64,000 nucleotides of DNA from Prolixibacteraceae bacterium (GCA_028683385.1 JAQUIJ010000011.1:170384-234383); one strand, 5' to 3'; shown: positions 1 through 9,202, numbered from the stretch's first letter. Notes: generated from the sequence alone by a model not told the origin. A program made the numbers and translations.

Positions 1-1974
1 ATCGACGGGGTAATTGTTCAGGATTTGGGACTATTTTACCTTTTATCTTGCTATTTTAAAGGTTTAAAAATTCACGCATCCACCCAGTTAACTACACACA
101 ACGAAGGTCAGATTCGATTTTTAAGCAAGCTGAATGCCACACGGGTTAATCTTTCCAGAGAGTTGAACATTCAGGAAATAAAAGACTTGACCGCGGTTGC
201 CCACCAAAACCAGATTTTAACCGAAGTATTTGTGCATGGTTCGTTCTGCCTTTCTTTTTCTGGAATATGCTACCTCAGTTCGGTGCAAAGCGGAAACTCC
301 GGAAATCGTGGTCGGTGCAGTCAACCTTGCCGCGACCGGTATGTTACAACTAAGGTTGGTAAAGATTATCCGCTCAATCTGAAAGACAATTCAGCCTGGT
401 CTGATGTTCGTGAACTTGATGAAGCGGGAGTCGATTCCCTAAAAATCGAGGGCCGAATAAAGAAATACGATTACGTTTACACAGTTGTCAGCAATTGGCG
501 AAAACAACTCCAAAGTTTATCCAAACACGACGAATTGCTGACCGATAATAGCGATATGTATAAGGTTTTTAACCGCGATTTTTCCAATGGGTTCCTGAAG
601 GGAGCTATCAATAAGGATCTGTTTATAGACAATCCCCGTGACCATTCCATTCAACATCTTTCGGAGGTGAATGATTACACTTCGGTTCATAAATTGCAGC
701 AGGACCAGATCGGACTTTATGAAGAAAAGGAAGGAATTAAAATTTCAATAGAAAATAAAATCAAGCAACTCAGTATCGCAAAAATTCCTTTGGTAATCAA
801 TGTTTCCGGAGAAAGTGGTTTGCCGCTGATGTTGACGGTAAAATCTTCGGATCTATTGTTTGTACTACTTTCGGAGGTTAATCTGGCAAATACTGGTACC
901 GAAGTTTTAGATTATGCGATGATATTTAAACGTCTGAAAGCCATTAACGATACGGAATATTACATCGAGAGGCTATGTCTGGACGATCTTCAGCCTGATG
1001 TTTATATCCCGTTTAAAGAACTCGCCGCAATAAAAAAGCGACTACTTTACATCCTGAACGACTCACGAGAAACTCTGGATCCGATTCATGTTTCAACCTT
1101 CAGGAAACAAAATCGGGAGCAACTAAAGCCTTCGCTTTTGGTGCTGATTTCTTCACCAAATGATTTGCATCTCTGTAAGGAAACCACCGCCAGACTCTGT
1201 TTTCAGCTTCCGGATAGTTTTAAGAATGAATGTGCTGAGTTTATAGATCTTTTCAGGAAGAACGATAATCTGATTCCGTGGTTTCCGTCGGTTATTATCG
1301 GCGATGATTATATTGCCGCGGTCGAATTTCTGGAACAGTTTCAACCTAAACTGATTGTGACCAACAATACCGGAATTGCCTACGAAGCTTATCAAAGAGG
1401 AATCCGCTGGATTGCAGGACCGTATCTGAATGTGACTAACTCTTTTAGCTTGTTGTGTTTAAAAGAAAGTTTCAACTGCTCTGGTGCGTTCATCTCAAAT
1501 GAGATTAGTCAGACTCAAATGAGGCAGTTGAATAAGCCCGACGGTTTTGAACTTTACTACAGTATTTATCACCCCATGGTGCTGATGACAAGTCGACAAT
1601 GCTTGTTTCATCAGGTTACCGGATGTGGAAAGGATCAAATTGATAATACTTGTATTTCGCAGTGCGAGAAATCAGCAACAATCACCAATCTGAAAAATGA
1701 CACAATTTATCTTGAGAAATCGAAGGGAAATTATCATCGTATCTTCAATGAAACCAATTTTCTGAATCCTGAAATTGTTACAGATGTTTCTGATCTCTTT
1801 TCCGGATTTTTGATTGATATGCGGGAGATAAAAACGGTTACCCAAACCGATTTGAATAAATCAGAATTAATTAAGTTGTTTGTAACCCTGCTGGACGGCA
1901 ATCCCGATTCAAAAACGGAACTTCAGCGAGCGATTTATCCGACGACGAAAGCACAATATCAAAGAGGAATATAA
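1..1974 (+). CDS. U32 family peptidase / RlhA-like protein (5' truncated by window edge)
   Basis: The reading frame is open from base 1, and the first codons (DGVIVQDLG) are internal family sequence, so the gene starts upstream of the window; the TTG at base 25 is not a start. The family signature is visible around residues 75-115 of the visible part: HGSFCLSFSG, then a Cys-rich stretch with NRGRCSQPCRDRY, followed by the SLKIEGRIKK segment. U32 proteins were first called collagenase-like proteases; E. coli RlhA of this family is needed for 23S rRNA C2501 hydroxylation, and the conserved cysteines fit an Fe-S or tRNA/rRNA-modification role better than secretion. The long C-terminal part (about 400 residues) with further cysteines matches the larger, two-part RlhA-type members. 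Family assignment is firm; the exact substrate is not. Confidence 0.85.
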   Translation: MDGVIVQDLGLFYLLSCYFKGLKIHASTQLTTHNEGQIRFLSKLNATRVNLSRELNIQEIKDLTAVAHQNQILTEVFVHGSFCLSFSGICYLSSVQSGNSGNRGRCSQPCRDRYVTTKVGKDYPLNLKDNSAWSDVRELDEAGVDSLKIEGRIKKYDYVYTVVSNWRKQLQSLSKHDELLTDNSDMYKVFNRDFSNGFLKGAINKDLFIDNPRDHSIQHLSEVNDYTSVHKLQQDQIGLYEEKEGIKISIENKIKQLSIAKIPLVINVSGESGLPLMLTVKSSDLLFVLLSEVNLANTGTEVLDYAMIFKRLKAINDTEYYIERLCLDDLQPDVYIPFKELAAIKKRLLYILNDSRETLDPIHVSTFRKQNREQLKPSLLVLISSPNDLHLCKETTARLCFQLPDSFKNECAEFIDLFRKNDNLIPWFPSVIIGDDYIAAVEFLEQFQPKLIVTNNTGIAYEAYQRGIRWIAGPYLNVTNSFSLLCLKESFNCSGAFISNEISQTQMRQLNKPDGFELYYSIYHPMVLMTSRQCLFHQVTGCGKDQIDNTCISQCEKSATITNLKNDTIYLEKSKGNYHRIFNETNFLNPEIVTDVSDLFSGFLIDMREIKTVTQTDLNKSELIKLFVTLLDGNPDSKTELQRAIYPTTKAQYQRGI

Positions 1975-1983
1975 TTTCACGAT

Positions 1984-2016
1984 AAAACAAAAACGCAAGG
2001 CTTTCGACCTTGCGTT
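1984..2016 (-). terminator. intrinsic terminator of the DUF2795 gene
   Basis: A perfect 9-bp stem (1992-2000 with 2008-2016, 7-nt loop) is followed on the minus strand by a T-rich tract (TTTGTTTT). It lies between the convergent U32 and DUF2795 genes and best fits termination of the leftward gene. Confidence 0.75.
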
Positions 2017-2034
2017 ACTGTATGATAACGAGAA

Positions 2035-2256
2035 TTAATATTCGTCTTCGTTAAAAAAGAAATCATCTTTGCTTGGGTAATCCGGCCAGATGTCTTCAAT
2101 ACTTTCATAAATTTCTCCTTCATCTTCAATTTCCTGAAGGTTTTCAATAACTTCAAGTGGAGCACCACTACGGATGGCAAAATCAATCAGCTCATCCTTG
2201 CTTGCTGGCCATGGGGCATCCTCTAATTTAGAGGCTAATTCAAGAGTCCAGTACAT
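2035..2256 (-). CDS. DUF2795 family protein
   Basis: Short acidic protein of 73 residues. The start MYWTLELASKLEDAPWPA, the central LIDFAIRSGAPLEVIENLQ and the acidic tail with WPDYP are the pattern I associate with the DUF2795 family, which is widespread and highly conserved in Bacteroidota. There is no signal peptide or membrane segment, so it should be cytoplasmic. No biochemical role is established that I can state. It is monocistronic, with a promoter-like element at 2304-2333 and its own terminator at 1984-2016. Confidence 0.85.
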   Translation of the reverse strand: MYWTLELASKLEDAPWPASKDELIDFAIRSGAPLEVIENLQEIEDEGEIYESIEDIWPDYPSKDDFFFNEDEY

Positions 2257-2303
2257 ATTATTTAATATTTAAGTAGTTTTTAAATCGGTTTTTTTAACTT
2301 TTG

Positions 2304-2333
2304 CGAATATAACAAAAAAACGCATTCTGCAAA
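2304..2333 (-). promoter_or_regulatory. candidate promoter of the DUF2795 gene
   Basis: Minus strand: TTTG (2330-2333), an 18-nt spacer, then TATATTCG (2304-2311), one mismatch from the Bacteroidota -7 consensus TAnnTTTG. This implies a leader of about 45 nt. Confidence 0.45.
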
Positions 2334-2345
2334 CATTAATATTTA

Positions 2346-2903
2346 TTAATCATTTTCCTCCGGAGACCATAGTATTTCCGCGGCTTTTTGGTCTTGATTT
2401 ACCTTTCGGGAGAGTACGAAAAGATAGTCGGACAGGCGGTTAATAAACTTGATCAGGTTTGTGTCCACTTCTTTATTCTCAGCTAATTCAACAATGTGGC
2501 GTTCTGCTCTGCGACATACGGTGCGTGCCACATGGCAAAACGATGAAGCCTGACAACCTCCCGGCAAAATAAAGTTTCGGAGTTCGGGTAAACTGGCATT
2601 CATTTCGTCCATTTCAGTTTCGAGAAGCTCAATATCAGCCTTTTTGCATGGTAGCTGTTTTTTGATCAGGTCAATCGATTCTTCAGTTGCCAGATTGGCT
2701 CCAATTACAAATAATTTGTTCTGAATAATTTCAAGCACATGATCGGTATGCCCGTCGGTTTGCATCGAACGAATCAGTCCAATATAGGAATTCAGCTCGT
2801 CAACTGTTCCGTAAGCTTCAAGCCTGATGTTGTATTTCTTGACCCGCGAACCTCCAATCAACCCTGTGGTTCCATCGTCGCCGGTGCGTGTATATATTTT
2901 CAT
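2346..2903 (-). CDS. cob(I)yrinic acid a,c-diamide adenosyltransferase, PduO type
   Basis: ATP:cob(I)alamin adenosyltransferase of the PduO/MMAB family, 185 residues, the usual length. The N-terminal ATP-binding motif TRTGDDGTTGLIGG (residues 5-18), the central YGTVDELNSYIG, the ARTVCRRAER helix and the FINRLSDYLFVLSR segment near the C-terminus are all present. It transfers the adenosyl group of ATP to cob(I)alamin to make coenzyme B12. In this genome the obvious user is methylmalonyl-CoA mutase, which fits the methylmalonyl-CoA epimerase and decarboxylase operon at 51.3-55.4 kb; the mutase is not in the window. It is cytoplasmic. The ABC ATPase gene lies 58 bp upstream on the same strand, so co-transcription is possible. 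Confidence 0.92.
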   Translation of the reverse strand: MKIYTRTGDDGTTGLIGGSRVKKYNIRLEAYGTVDELNSYIGLIRSMQTDGHTDHVLEIIQNKLFVIGANLATEESIDLIKKQLPCKKADIELLETEMDEMNASLPELRNFILPGGCQASSFCHVARTVCRRAERHIVELAENKEVDTNLIKFINRLSDYLFVLSRKVNQDQKAAEILWSPEEND

Positions 2904-2961
2904 TCTGATTATAATGTTGATAAGGTATAGATGTGTACATCGCGTCTATACAGTGATTATT

Positions 2962-3660
2962 TTAATAAACCGGATTTGGGTTAACGTAATCGGCTTCTAT
3001 TTCACCATCTTTCAACCTGATGATGCGGTGTGCATGCATGGCAATGCTTTCTTCGTGCGTTACCACAACCAAAGTGTTTCCTTTGCGGTGAATCTCGGCA
3101 AAAAGCTGCATAATTTCTTCTGAAATTTTCGAATCGAGATTTCCGGTTGGCTCATCGGCCAGTAAAATACTCGGATTATTTATCAGTGCACGGGCAACAG
3201 CAACACGTTGGCGTTGACCACCAGATAGTTCATTGGGTTTGTGCTCAATACGATCGGCCAGACCAACTTCAGTTAAAATCTTTTCGGCTTTTTCGATGCG
3301 CTGTTGTTTTTTCACACCGGCGTAAACCAGAGGCAACATCACATTTTCGAGCGCCGTATTTCGGGGTAATAAATTAAATGTCTGGAAAACAAAACCAATT
3401 TCTTTGTTCCGGATTTCGGCCAGTTCATCGTCCGATAAATGGCTTACATCTTGCTTGTTCAGTTCGTAGAATCCGCTGGTGGGAGTGTCAAGACACCCAA
3501 TTACGTTCATCATAGTCGATTTTCCGGAGCCCGAAGCGCCCATGATGGCAACGTACTCTCCCCGGTTGATGTTAAGCGATACGGAGCGTAATGCTCTTAC
3601 AATCTGAGTACCTACCTTGTAGTTTTTTACAATTTTTTCAAGCTTGATAACACTTTCCAT
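2962..3660 (-). CDS. ABC transporter ATP-binding protein, MacB/LolD type
   Basis: ATPase subunit of the MacB/LolD/FtsE-like group, 232 residues. Visible motifs: Walker [10 protein letters not shown] (about residues 41-49), Q-loop [13 protein letters not shown] signature [15 protein letters not shown], Walker [14 protein letters not shown] with the GNLDS D-loop typical of this subfamily, and H-loop VVVTHE. It would energise an inner-membrane permease that moves lipoproteins or other substrates out of the membrane. No FtsX/MacB-type permease lies next to it, so its partner must be encoded elsewhere. A heptanucleotide repeat array (3664-3698) sits four bases upstream of the start codon. Confidence 0.9.
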   Translation of the reverse strand: MESVIKLEKIVKNYKVGTQIVRALRSVSLNINRGEYVAIMGASGSGKSTMMNVIGCLDTPTSGFYELNKQDVSHLSDDELAEIRNKEIGFVFQTFNLLPRNTALENVMLPLVYAGVKKQQRIEKAEKILTEVGLADRIEHKPNELSGGQRQRVAVARALINNPSILLADEPTGNLDSKISEEIMQLFAEIHRKGNTLVVVTHEESIAMHAHRIIRLKDGEIEADYVNPNPVY

Positions 3661-3663
3661 CTT

Positions 3664-3698
3664 TTGAATTGATTGGTTTGACTTGATTAGTTTGATTT
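3664..3698. repeat. heptanucleotide tandem array (5 units)
   Basis: Five consecutive 7-bp units on the plus strand: TTGAATT, GATTGGT, TTGACTT, GATTAGT, TTGATTT. Odd and even units resemble each other, so the period is 7 bp with a 14-bp superperiod. It lies directly upstream of the ABC ATPase start codon. Confidence 0.6.
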
Positions 3699-3846
3699 AG
3701 CTTTTGTTTATTACAAATATCAAACCTAATTTCAGACAAAATACACGAAATAAAAAATAAAACCACAAAAACCTCGAATTGTTGCACGCAAGGCCAGCAT
3801 TTAGCCAGCCTGAAAAATCATCAGACCGCAAAAAGGAGATAATTTT

Positions 3847-3854
3847 TATCTTTG
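3847..3854 (+). promoter_or_regulatory. -7 promoter box of recG, almost leaderless
   Basis: TATCTTTG matches TAnnTTTG exactly and ends four bases before the recG ATG at 3859, so transcription would start at or next to the start codon. No clear -33 TTTG is present. Confidence 0.5.
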
Positions 3855-3858
3855 TCCT

Positions 3859-5958
3859 ATGTCAGAATTTCTGGATCAGGATATTAAATTTCTACCTGGC
3901 GTCGGTCCACAGCGTGCCGAAATGCTCAAAAAAGAATTGAAGATTTTTACCTTCAACGATCTTCTGTATTATTTCCCTTACAAATACATCGACCGCACAA
4001 AGTTTTACCGCATTTCGGAGATCACTGGTAACATGCCCTACATTCAGTTGAAAGGGAGTATTGTCAGGTTCGAAACAACGGGCGAAGGCGCTCGTCAGCG
4101 GTTGATCGCCCATTTTCGTGATGAATCGGGAGTAATGGAGCTGCTGTGGTTTCAGGGCGTAAAATGGGTAAAGGAAAATGTCAAGGCCGGAGTTGAATAC
4201 ATCGTTTTTGGGAAACCATCCATTTTCAACGGTAAAGTTAATATCGTTCATCCGGAGCTGGAACCGGCTGAAAACAAGCAAGTCTCTGTTGGCGTTTTTC
4301 AGGCATATTACAATACTTCGGAAAAGATGAAGCAGAAATTTATGACGAGCAAAGCTCTGAATAAATTTCAATTCAATCTTTCGGCACTGATAGAGGGCAA
4401 AATATTTGAAACACTTCCGCCATCTTTAATTTCGAAATTGAAGTTAATGTCTTTGCCTGTTGCGCTGCGTCAGGTTCATTTTCCTGAAAATCCAAATCTT
4501 CTGAAAAATGCCCTTTTTCGCCTGAAATTTGAAGAATTGTTTTACATCCAACTGCGCATACTTAGCCTGAAGCACAACAGGGAAGGCTCTTTTAAAGGAT
4601 TTATTTTTTCGAAGGTCGGCTATAATCTCAATACATTTTTCAGCAATCACCTTCCGTTTGAGCTCACCAATGCGCAAAAGAAAGTGGTCAAGGAAATCCG
4701 CAAAGACATGGGCTCGGGCAAGCAGATGAACCGTTTGCTTCAGGGCGATGTGGGCAGCGGGAAAACGCTTGTTGCATTAATGACAGCTTTGATTGCTTTT
4801 GATAACGGCTTTCAGGTTAGTTTGATGGCACCGACTGAGATTCTGGCCAATCAGCACTACAATTCGATCAAAAAGATGACCGATGGGCTAGGTATCAATA
4901 TTGCACTGTTAACCGGTTCGACAAAGAAAGCTAAGCGAACCGTTATCCACGAGCAATTGGAAGATGGCAGTTTGCAACTGCTAATTGGTACTCATGCCCT
5001 GATTGAAGACAAAGTGAATTTTCAGAAATTGGGATTAGTCATTGTTGACGAGCAGCACCGTTTTGGGGTTGCCCAGCGCGCCAAACTCTGGAAAAAGAAC
5101 GAATTTACACCACCACATGTATTGGTGATGACTGCTACTCCGATTCCGCGAACTTTGGCTATGACGGTTTATGGCGATCTGGATGTTTCGGTAATTGACG
5201 AGCTTCCACCTGGGCGAAAACCCATACAAACCTTGCATTATTACGAGAACCGCAGGAAGCAAGTCTATGATTTTATCCGTGAGCAAGTAACCGTTGGACG
5301 GCAGATTTACATCGTTTATCCGCTTATCAAAGAATCGGAAAAGCTCGATCTGAAGAATGTTGAAAATGGGTACGATTTGCTGAAACAGGTATTCCCGCGG
5401 TATTCCATCAGCATGGTTCATGGCAAGATGAAACCTGCCGAAAAAGATGCTGAAATGCAGCTTTTCAAAGAAGGTAAAACCCAAATTATGGTGGCCACAA
5501 CTGTAATTGAAGTAGGTGTTGACGTGCCGAATGCTTCGGTGATGATTATCGAAAGTTCGGAGCGGTTTGGGCTTTCGCAGTTGCATCAGTTGCGGGGCAG
5601 GGTAGGGCGCGGCGCCGAACAATCGTACTGTTTGCTGATGTCGTCGTATAAAATCAGCAACGAAAGCCGCAAACGCCTTGAAACCATGGTGCGCACCAAC
5701 GATGGCTTCGAGATTGCCGAGGTCGATATGCAGCTTCGTGGTCCAGGCGATTTGGAAGGGACCCAGCAAAGCGGTATCGGTTTTACCCTGAAAATTGCCA
5801 ATTTGGGTCGCGATGGCGAAATTCTTCAACATGCCCGTAACAATGCTTCCGACTTGCTTGATGAAGACCCCAAGCTTCAGAAACCCGAAAACCAAATTCT
5901 GGTTTATCATCTTCTGAAAATGAAAAATACGGAATTTAACTGGAGCTCCATCAGTTGA
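3859..5958 (+). CDS. recG: ATP-dependent DNA helicase RecG
   Basis: Branch-migrating superfamily 2 helicase that acts on stalled forks and Holliday junctions; 699 residues, full length for the family. Residues 1-50 hold a helix-hairpin-helix-like start (FLPGVGPQRAEML), followed by the wedge/OB domain around residues 60-150. Walker A GDVGSGKT is at about 296-303, the DEQH box (VDEQHRFG) near 396-400, motif III ATPIPRTLAM follows, and motifs V and VI appear as ATTVIEVGVDVPNA and QLRGRVGRG. The C-terminal segment RGPGDLEGTQQSG is the RecG-specific region before the TRG hairpin. The start at 3859 is set by a -7 box immediately upstream. Monocistronic. Confidence 0.97.
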   Translation: MSEFLDQDIKFLPGVGPQRAEMLKKELKIFTFNDLLYYFPYKYIDRTKFYRISEITGNMPYIQLKGSIVRFETTGEGARQRLIAHFRDESGVMELLWFQGVKWVKENVKAGVEYIVFGKPSIFNGKVNIVHPELEPAENKQVSVGVFQAYYNTSEKMKQKFMTSKALNKFQFNLSALIEGKIFETLPPSLISKLKLMSLPVALRQVHFPENPNLLKNALFRLKFEELFYIQLRILSLKHNREGSFKGFIFSKVGYNLNTFFSNHLPFELTNAQKKVVKEIRKDMGSGKQMNRLLQGDVGSGKTLVALMTALIAFDNGFQVSLMAPTEILANQHYNSIKKMTDGLGINIALLTGSTKKAKRTVIHEQLEDGSLQLLIGTHALIEDKVNFQKLGLVIVDEQHRFGVAQRAKLWKKNEFTPPHVLVMTATPIPRTLAMTVYGDLDVSVIDELPPGRKPIQTLHYYENRRKQVYDFIREQVTVGRQIYIVYPLIKESEKLDLKNVENGYDLLKQVFPRYSISMVHGKMKPAEKDAEMQLFKEGKTQIMVATTVIEVGVDVPNASVMIIESSERFGLSQLHQLRGRVGRGAEQSYCLLMSSYKISNESRKRLETMVRTNDGFEIAEVDMQLRGPGDLEGTQQSGIGFTLKIANLGRDGEILQHARNNASDLLDEDPKLQKPENQILVYHLLKMKNTEFNWSSIS

Positions 5959-5967
5959 GGTAGCAAT

Positions 5968-6086
5968 AGGGCTGAAGCCCTGGTACAATGGGATTCTTCG
6001 CACCCGTCACATAAATGTGACGGCAAAGGATATCGCTCGAACAATTAGTCACGCTTTATCCTTTGCCGTTCGCCTTTAGGCAACGG
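5968..6086. repeat. cluster of overlapping palindromes (REP-like)
   Basis: Four palindromic units lie in 120 bp: AGGGCT-ga-AGCCCT (5968-5981); CCGTCAC/GTGACGG (6004-6010 and 6017-6023); a 13-bp pair (6020-6032 and 6057-6069) that overlaps the previous stem; and CCGTTcGCC/GGCAACGG (6066-6074 and 6079-6086). The overlap lets the region form alternative hairpins. No T-tract follows the stems, apart from a T-run at 6100-6106, so this is more like a REP/BIME-type element than a simple terminator. Confidence 0.6.
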
Positions 6087-6216
6087 ACAGGAGAAACCTT
6101 TTTTTTGTAATTCTATCCTCAATCCGAATACGAATCTGCCAGACAAACCTGATTTTCTTCAGGATGAGAAACAATTGTTTAATCTATATTTCGGTCCCTA
6201 AAATAAAATTAGTAAC

Positions 6217-7470
6217 ATGAAAAGATCAATTTGGATAGCAGGCTTGGCCGTTTCAATGGCTATTGGTAGTCAGGCTCAGAATGTAAGCAAAGGCAAAGTG
6301 ATAACCGATGAAAAAGGCAAAGGTTTTTACTCCGAATCAATTCTGAAGGATGTGACTGCTGTTGAGGAAAAACTTTCGGAGAAAGAGCCTTTTTTGCGCT
6401 TTGTAATGGATCAGTCGGGAATGGATTTGCCGAACAATCCGTCGTTATATACAACTGCATGGAGTAATCCAACCCAGTCGCAGGGAAATGCCGGTACCTG
6501 CTGGAGTTTTTCAACTACTTCGTTTTACGAATCGGAAGTGCTTCGTCAAACTGGCAAAAAAGTTGAGATTTCTGAAATTTATTCAGCCTATTGCGAATAC
6601 ATCGAGAAAGCCAGACGTTTCGTTCAAAAGCGCGGAAACTCTGTGTTTTCAGAAGGTTCAGAAGGCAATGCTTTGTCGCGCATCATGAAAACTTATGGAG
6701 CCGTTCCGGATGAAGCCTACACCGGATTGATTGATGGACGCAAATTTCACAGCCATGCCAAAATGGTTGAGGAAATGACCGCATTCCTGAATTCATTGAA
6801 AACATCGAATGCGTGGAATGAGGAATATGCGATAGAAACCATTAAATCGATCATGAACCATTACATTGGAGTTCCTCCAACCCAGTTTGTGGTTGAAGGG
6901 AAGACCTATACTCCCCAAACTTACCTGAAGGATTACCTAAAGCTGAATCCGGATGATTTTGTCGAAATTCTTTCATACAAACAAGAACCCTATTGGCAGA
7001 AGGTCGAATACAAGGTCCCTGACAACTGGTGGCACAGTAAAGATTATTACAATGTTCCGCTCGACGATTTTATGGCAGCCTTGAAAAAAGCAGCAAAAAG
7101 TGGATACACCTTAAGTATTGGCGGCGATGTTTCTGAATCTGGATTCAGCCGCGAAACCAATTGCGCTATGATTCCTGATTACGACATTCCATCGGCTTAC
7201 ATCAACGAAGATGCCCGTCAGTTCCGCTTTTCGAACGAAACCACTACCGATGACCATGGTATGCAATTGATCGGATATCTGGAGAATTACAAAGGTCTGG
7301 GTAAAGACTGGTACCTGATTAAAGATTCGAGTTCAGGCTCCCGGAATGTCGGACAGGACAATCCTAACTTTGGATATTATTTCTTCCATGAAGATTACAT
7401 TAAGCTAAAAATGATGGGATTCACCGTTCATAAAGATGCTGTAAAAGATCTGCTGATGAAGTTTAAATAG
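6217..7470 (+). CDS. secreted C1-family (papain-like) peptidase, aminopeptidase C type
   Basis: 417 residues with an N-terminal signal peptide (cleavage after SQAQ, about residue 21). The catalytic motif NAGTCWSFS gives Cys95, the oxyanion Gln is in the preceding QG, and His347 is in DDHGMQLIGY. The third position, normally Asn in an N-S-W motif, reads KDSSSGS, giving Asp370; I believe related Bacteroidota proteins share this, but it is a departure from papain. The length and the helical insertion between Cys and His fit the bleomycin hydrolase/PepC branch, but PepC enzymes are cytoplasmic, so this is an exported relative. It likely trims peptides in the periplasm. Monocistronic. Confidence 0.82.
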   Translation: MKRSIWIAGLAVSMAIGSQAQNVSKGKVITDEKGKGFYSESILKDVTAVEEKLSEKEPFLRFVMDQSGMDLPNNPSLYTTAWSNPTQSQGNAGTCWSFSTTSFYESEVLRQTGKKVEISEIYSAYCEYIEKARRFVQKRGNSVFSEGSEGNALSRIMKTYGAVPDEAYTGLIDGRKFHSHAKMVEEMTAFLNSLKTSNAWNEEYAIETIKSIMNHYIGVPPTQFVVEGKTYTPQTYLKDYLKLNPDDFVEILSYKQEPYWQKVEYKVPDNWWHSKDYYNVPLDDFMAALKKAAKSGYTLSIGGDVSESGFSRETNCAMIPDYDIPSAYINEDARQFRFSNETTTDDHGMQLIGYLENYKGLGKDWYLIKDSSSGSRNVGQDNPNFGYYFFHEDYIKLKMMGFTVHKDAVKDLLMKFK

Positions 7471-7481
7471 CTTAAAATTTC

Positions 7482-7512
7482 GTTGAATAGTATTAAAACA
7501 ATGATACTTTTG
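7482..7512 (+). promoter_or_regulatory. promoter of the ETF-QO/ETF operon
   Basis: GTTG (7482-7485), a 19-nt spacer and TACTTTTG (7505-7512), an exact TAnnTTTG -7 box. The start codon is 25 nt downstream of the box. Confidence 0.6.
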
Positions 7513-7537
7513 ATGAATTTTTAAAAGACTAAACACA

Positions 7538-9196
7538 ATGAACAATGATGAAGTGGTTTCAACAGATATTCTGATCATTGGAGGTGGTCCTTCGGGGCTG
7601 GCAACGTCCATTCATCTTGCCGACATTATTAGGCAAAAAGGGTTAAATCACCGGATATTACTTATTGAAAAAGGAAGTTCAATCGGTAGCCACATCTTGT
7701 CGGGCGCTGTTATTAAAACTGATGTATTTAAACAGTTATTGCCTGATGTTGACTTCAGTGAAATTCCTTTTGACGCGAAAGTAACCAGCGATTCGACCAT
7801 TATACTGACAGAGAATGGTTCTTTTAAATTGCCATTTCATGTCCCATACATGAGCAACAGCGGCAATTACACGGCGTCGTTGGGGCAAATTTGCCGCTAC
7901 CTGGCACAGAAGGCCGAAGAAAAAGGAGTGGAAATCTACACTGGCTTTTCGGTGAATGAGATTTTGTATCAGGACGGAAAAGTGATTGGCGCTAAAACCA
8001 TCGATACCGGTATTGACCATCATGGCAATAAGCTGGAGAATTTTCAACCCGGAACGCGTATCGAAGCCAAACTGACCATTTTTGCCGAAGGTACCAGAGG
8101 GCCGTTGACCAAGCGGCTGATCGAAAAGTATGAACTGGATAAAGGTAAGAACTGCCAGATATATTCGTTGGCATGTAAAGAATTGTGGAGTGTTCCGGAA
8201 GGAAATATCAAGCCTGGCGAAATTTACCACACCATGGGCTATCCGCTTAATATGAAAGAATTTGGCGGTGGTTTTATATACGGGCTGAACGGCAATAAAG
8301 TAGCCGTTGGCTTAGTCGTGGGGCTTGAATATGAAGACCCTACATTCGATACCCACGATGCTTTTCAGGCCTGGAAAACAACACCATTTGTCTCCAAATT
8401 CCTGAAAGGCGGAAAGTTGGTTGAATATGGCGCCAAAACTCTTCCTGAAGGTGGTTATTATTCGATTCCTAAATTATATACCGATCATGCACTCATTGTA
8501 GGCGATGGCGCGGGACTGGTGGCTATGCCTTCCTTAAAGGGAATTCATTTGAGCATTGAATCAGGAATGCTGGCAGCCAAGACTGCCGTGGAAGCATTGA
8601 GTAAAAACGATTTCTCGGAAAGTGTGCTGAGTCGGTATGAATTGTCGATAAAGGACAGTTTGATTTACAAGGATATGTATCCGGTTCGTAATTTCAGGCA
8701 AGGTTTCTCAAAAGGCCTGGTTGTTGGTTCGCTTCATTTTGGCACACAACTTATCAGTGGTGGAGCAGGCTTCTGTGGAAGGCTGAAATCGCACCTAGAT
8801 CGGGAAGCCACCAAAACCCTCAGCGAATTTAAAGGAACACCCTTCAAAGAAAGGTTTAAAGGGAAACTGGATTTTGACAAGGTTCTGACCTTCGATAAAG
8901 CCACCAATGTCTTTTATTCAGGCGTTCATCACGATGAACAGCAATTGGTTCACGTCAAGGTTAATAATCCTGAATCATTTCAAACCATTAATATCAAGCA
9001 GTACGGAGCTCCGGAGCAGTTCTTCTGTTCGTCGGAAGTGTATGAACTTCATACCGACAAGCTCGGGCATCAGGAATTACGGATACATGCCGAAAACTGT
9101 ATGCATTGCAGAACCTGCGATATCAAAACACCTGGCGATGGAATCACCTGGATGCTTCCGAATGGTGGGAATGGTCCTGAATTTCAGAATATGTAA
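7538..9196 (+). CDS. electron transfer flavoprotein:quinone oxidoreductase (ETF-QO)
   Basis: 552 residues, the usual size of ETF-ubiquinone/menaquinone oxidoreductase. The FAD dinucleotide-binding motif IIGGGPSGLA is at residues 12-21. The central segment GDGAGLVAMPSLKGIHLSIESGMLAA is the second FAD/quinone region. The 4Fe-4S cluster ligands are visible near the C-terminus: Cys in FFCSSEVYEL (about 497) and CMHCRTCD (about 523, 526, 529), followed by the family ending GGNGPEFQNM. It is a peripheral inner-membrane enzyme that passes electrons from reduced ETF to the quinone pool. Six bases separate it from the fused ETF gene, so the two form an operon and are a matched donor/acceptor pair. Confidence 0.95.
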   Translation: MNNDEVVSTDILIIGGGPSGLATSIHLADIIRQKGLNHRILLIEKGSSIGSHILSGAVIKTDVFKQLLPDVDFSEIPFDAKVTSDSTIILTENGSFKLPFHVPYMSNSGNYTASLGQICRYLAQKAEEKGVEIYTGFSVNEILYQDGKVIGAKTIDTGIDHHGNKLENFQPGTRIEAKLTIFAEGTRGPLTKRLIEKYELDKGKNCQIYSLACKELWSVPEGNIKPGEIYHTMGYPLNMKEFGGGFIYGLNGNKVAVGLVVGLEYEDPTFDTHDAFQAWKTTPFVSKFLKGGKLVEYGAKTLPEGGYYSIPKLYTDHALIVGDGAGLVAMPSLKGIHLSIESGMLAAKTAVEALSKNDFSESVLSRYELSIKDSLIYKDMYPVRNFRQGFSKGLVVGSLHFGTQLISGGAGFCGRLKSHLDREATKTLSEFKGTPFKERFKGKLDFDKVLTFDKATNVFYSGVHHDEQQLVHVKVNNPESFQTINIKQYGAPEQFFCSSEVYELHTDKLGHQELRIHAENCMHCRTCDIKTPGDGITWMLPNGGNGPEFQNM

Positions 9197-9202
9197 CCTT
9201 TA

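Noticed and set aside
2925..2951. GTATAGA/TCTATAC inverted repeat as a terminator
   Set aside because: The stem is only 7 AT-rich pairs and no T-run follows, so it is too weak to call.
5035..6003. 322-residue antisense frame
   Set aside because: It is the complement of the RecG helicase core and has low-complexity, non-family sequence.
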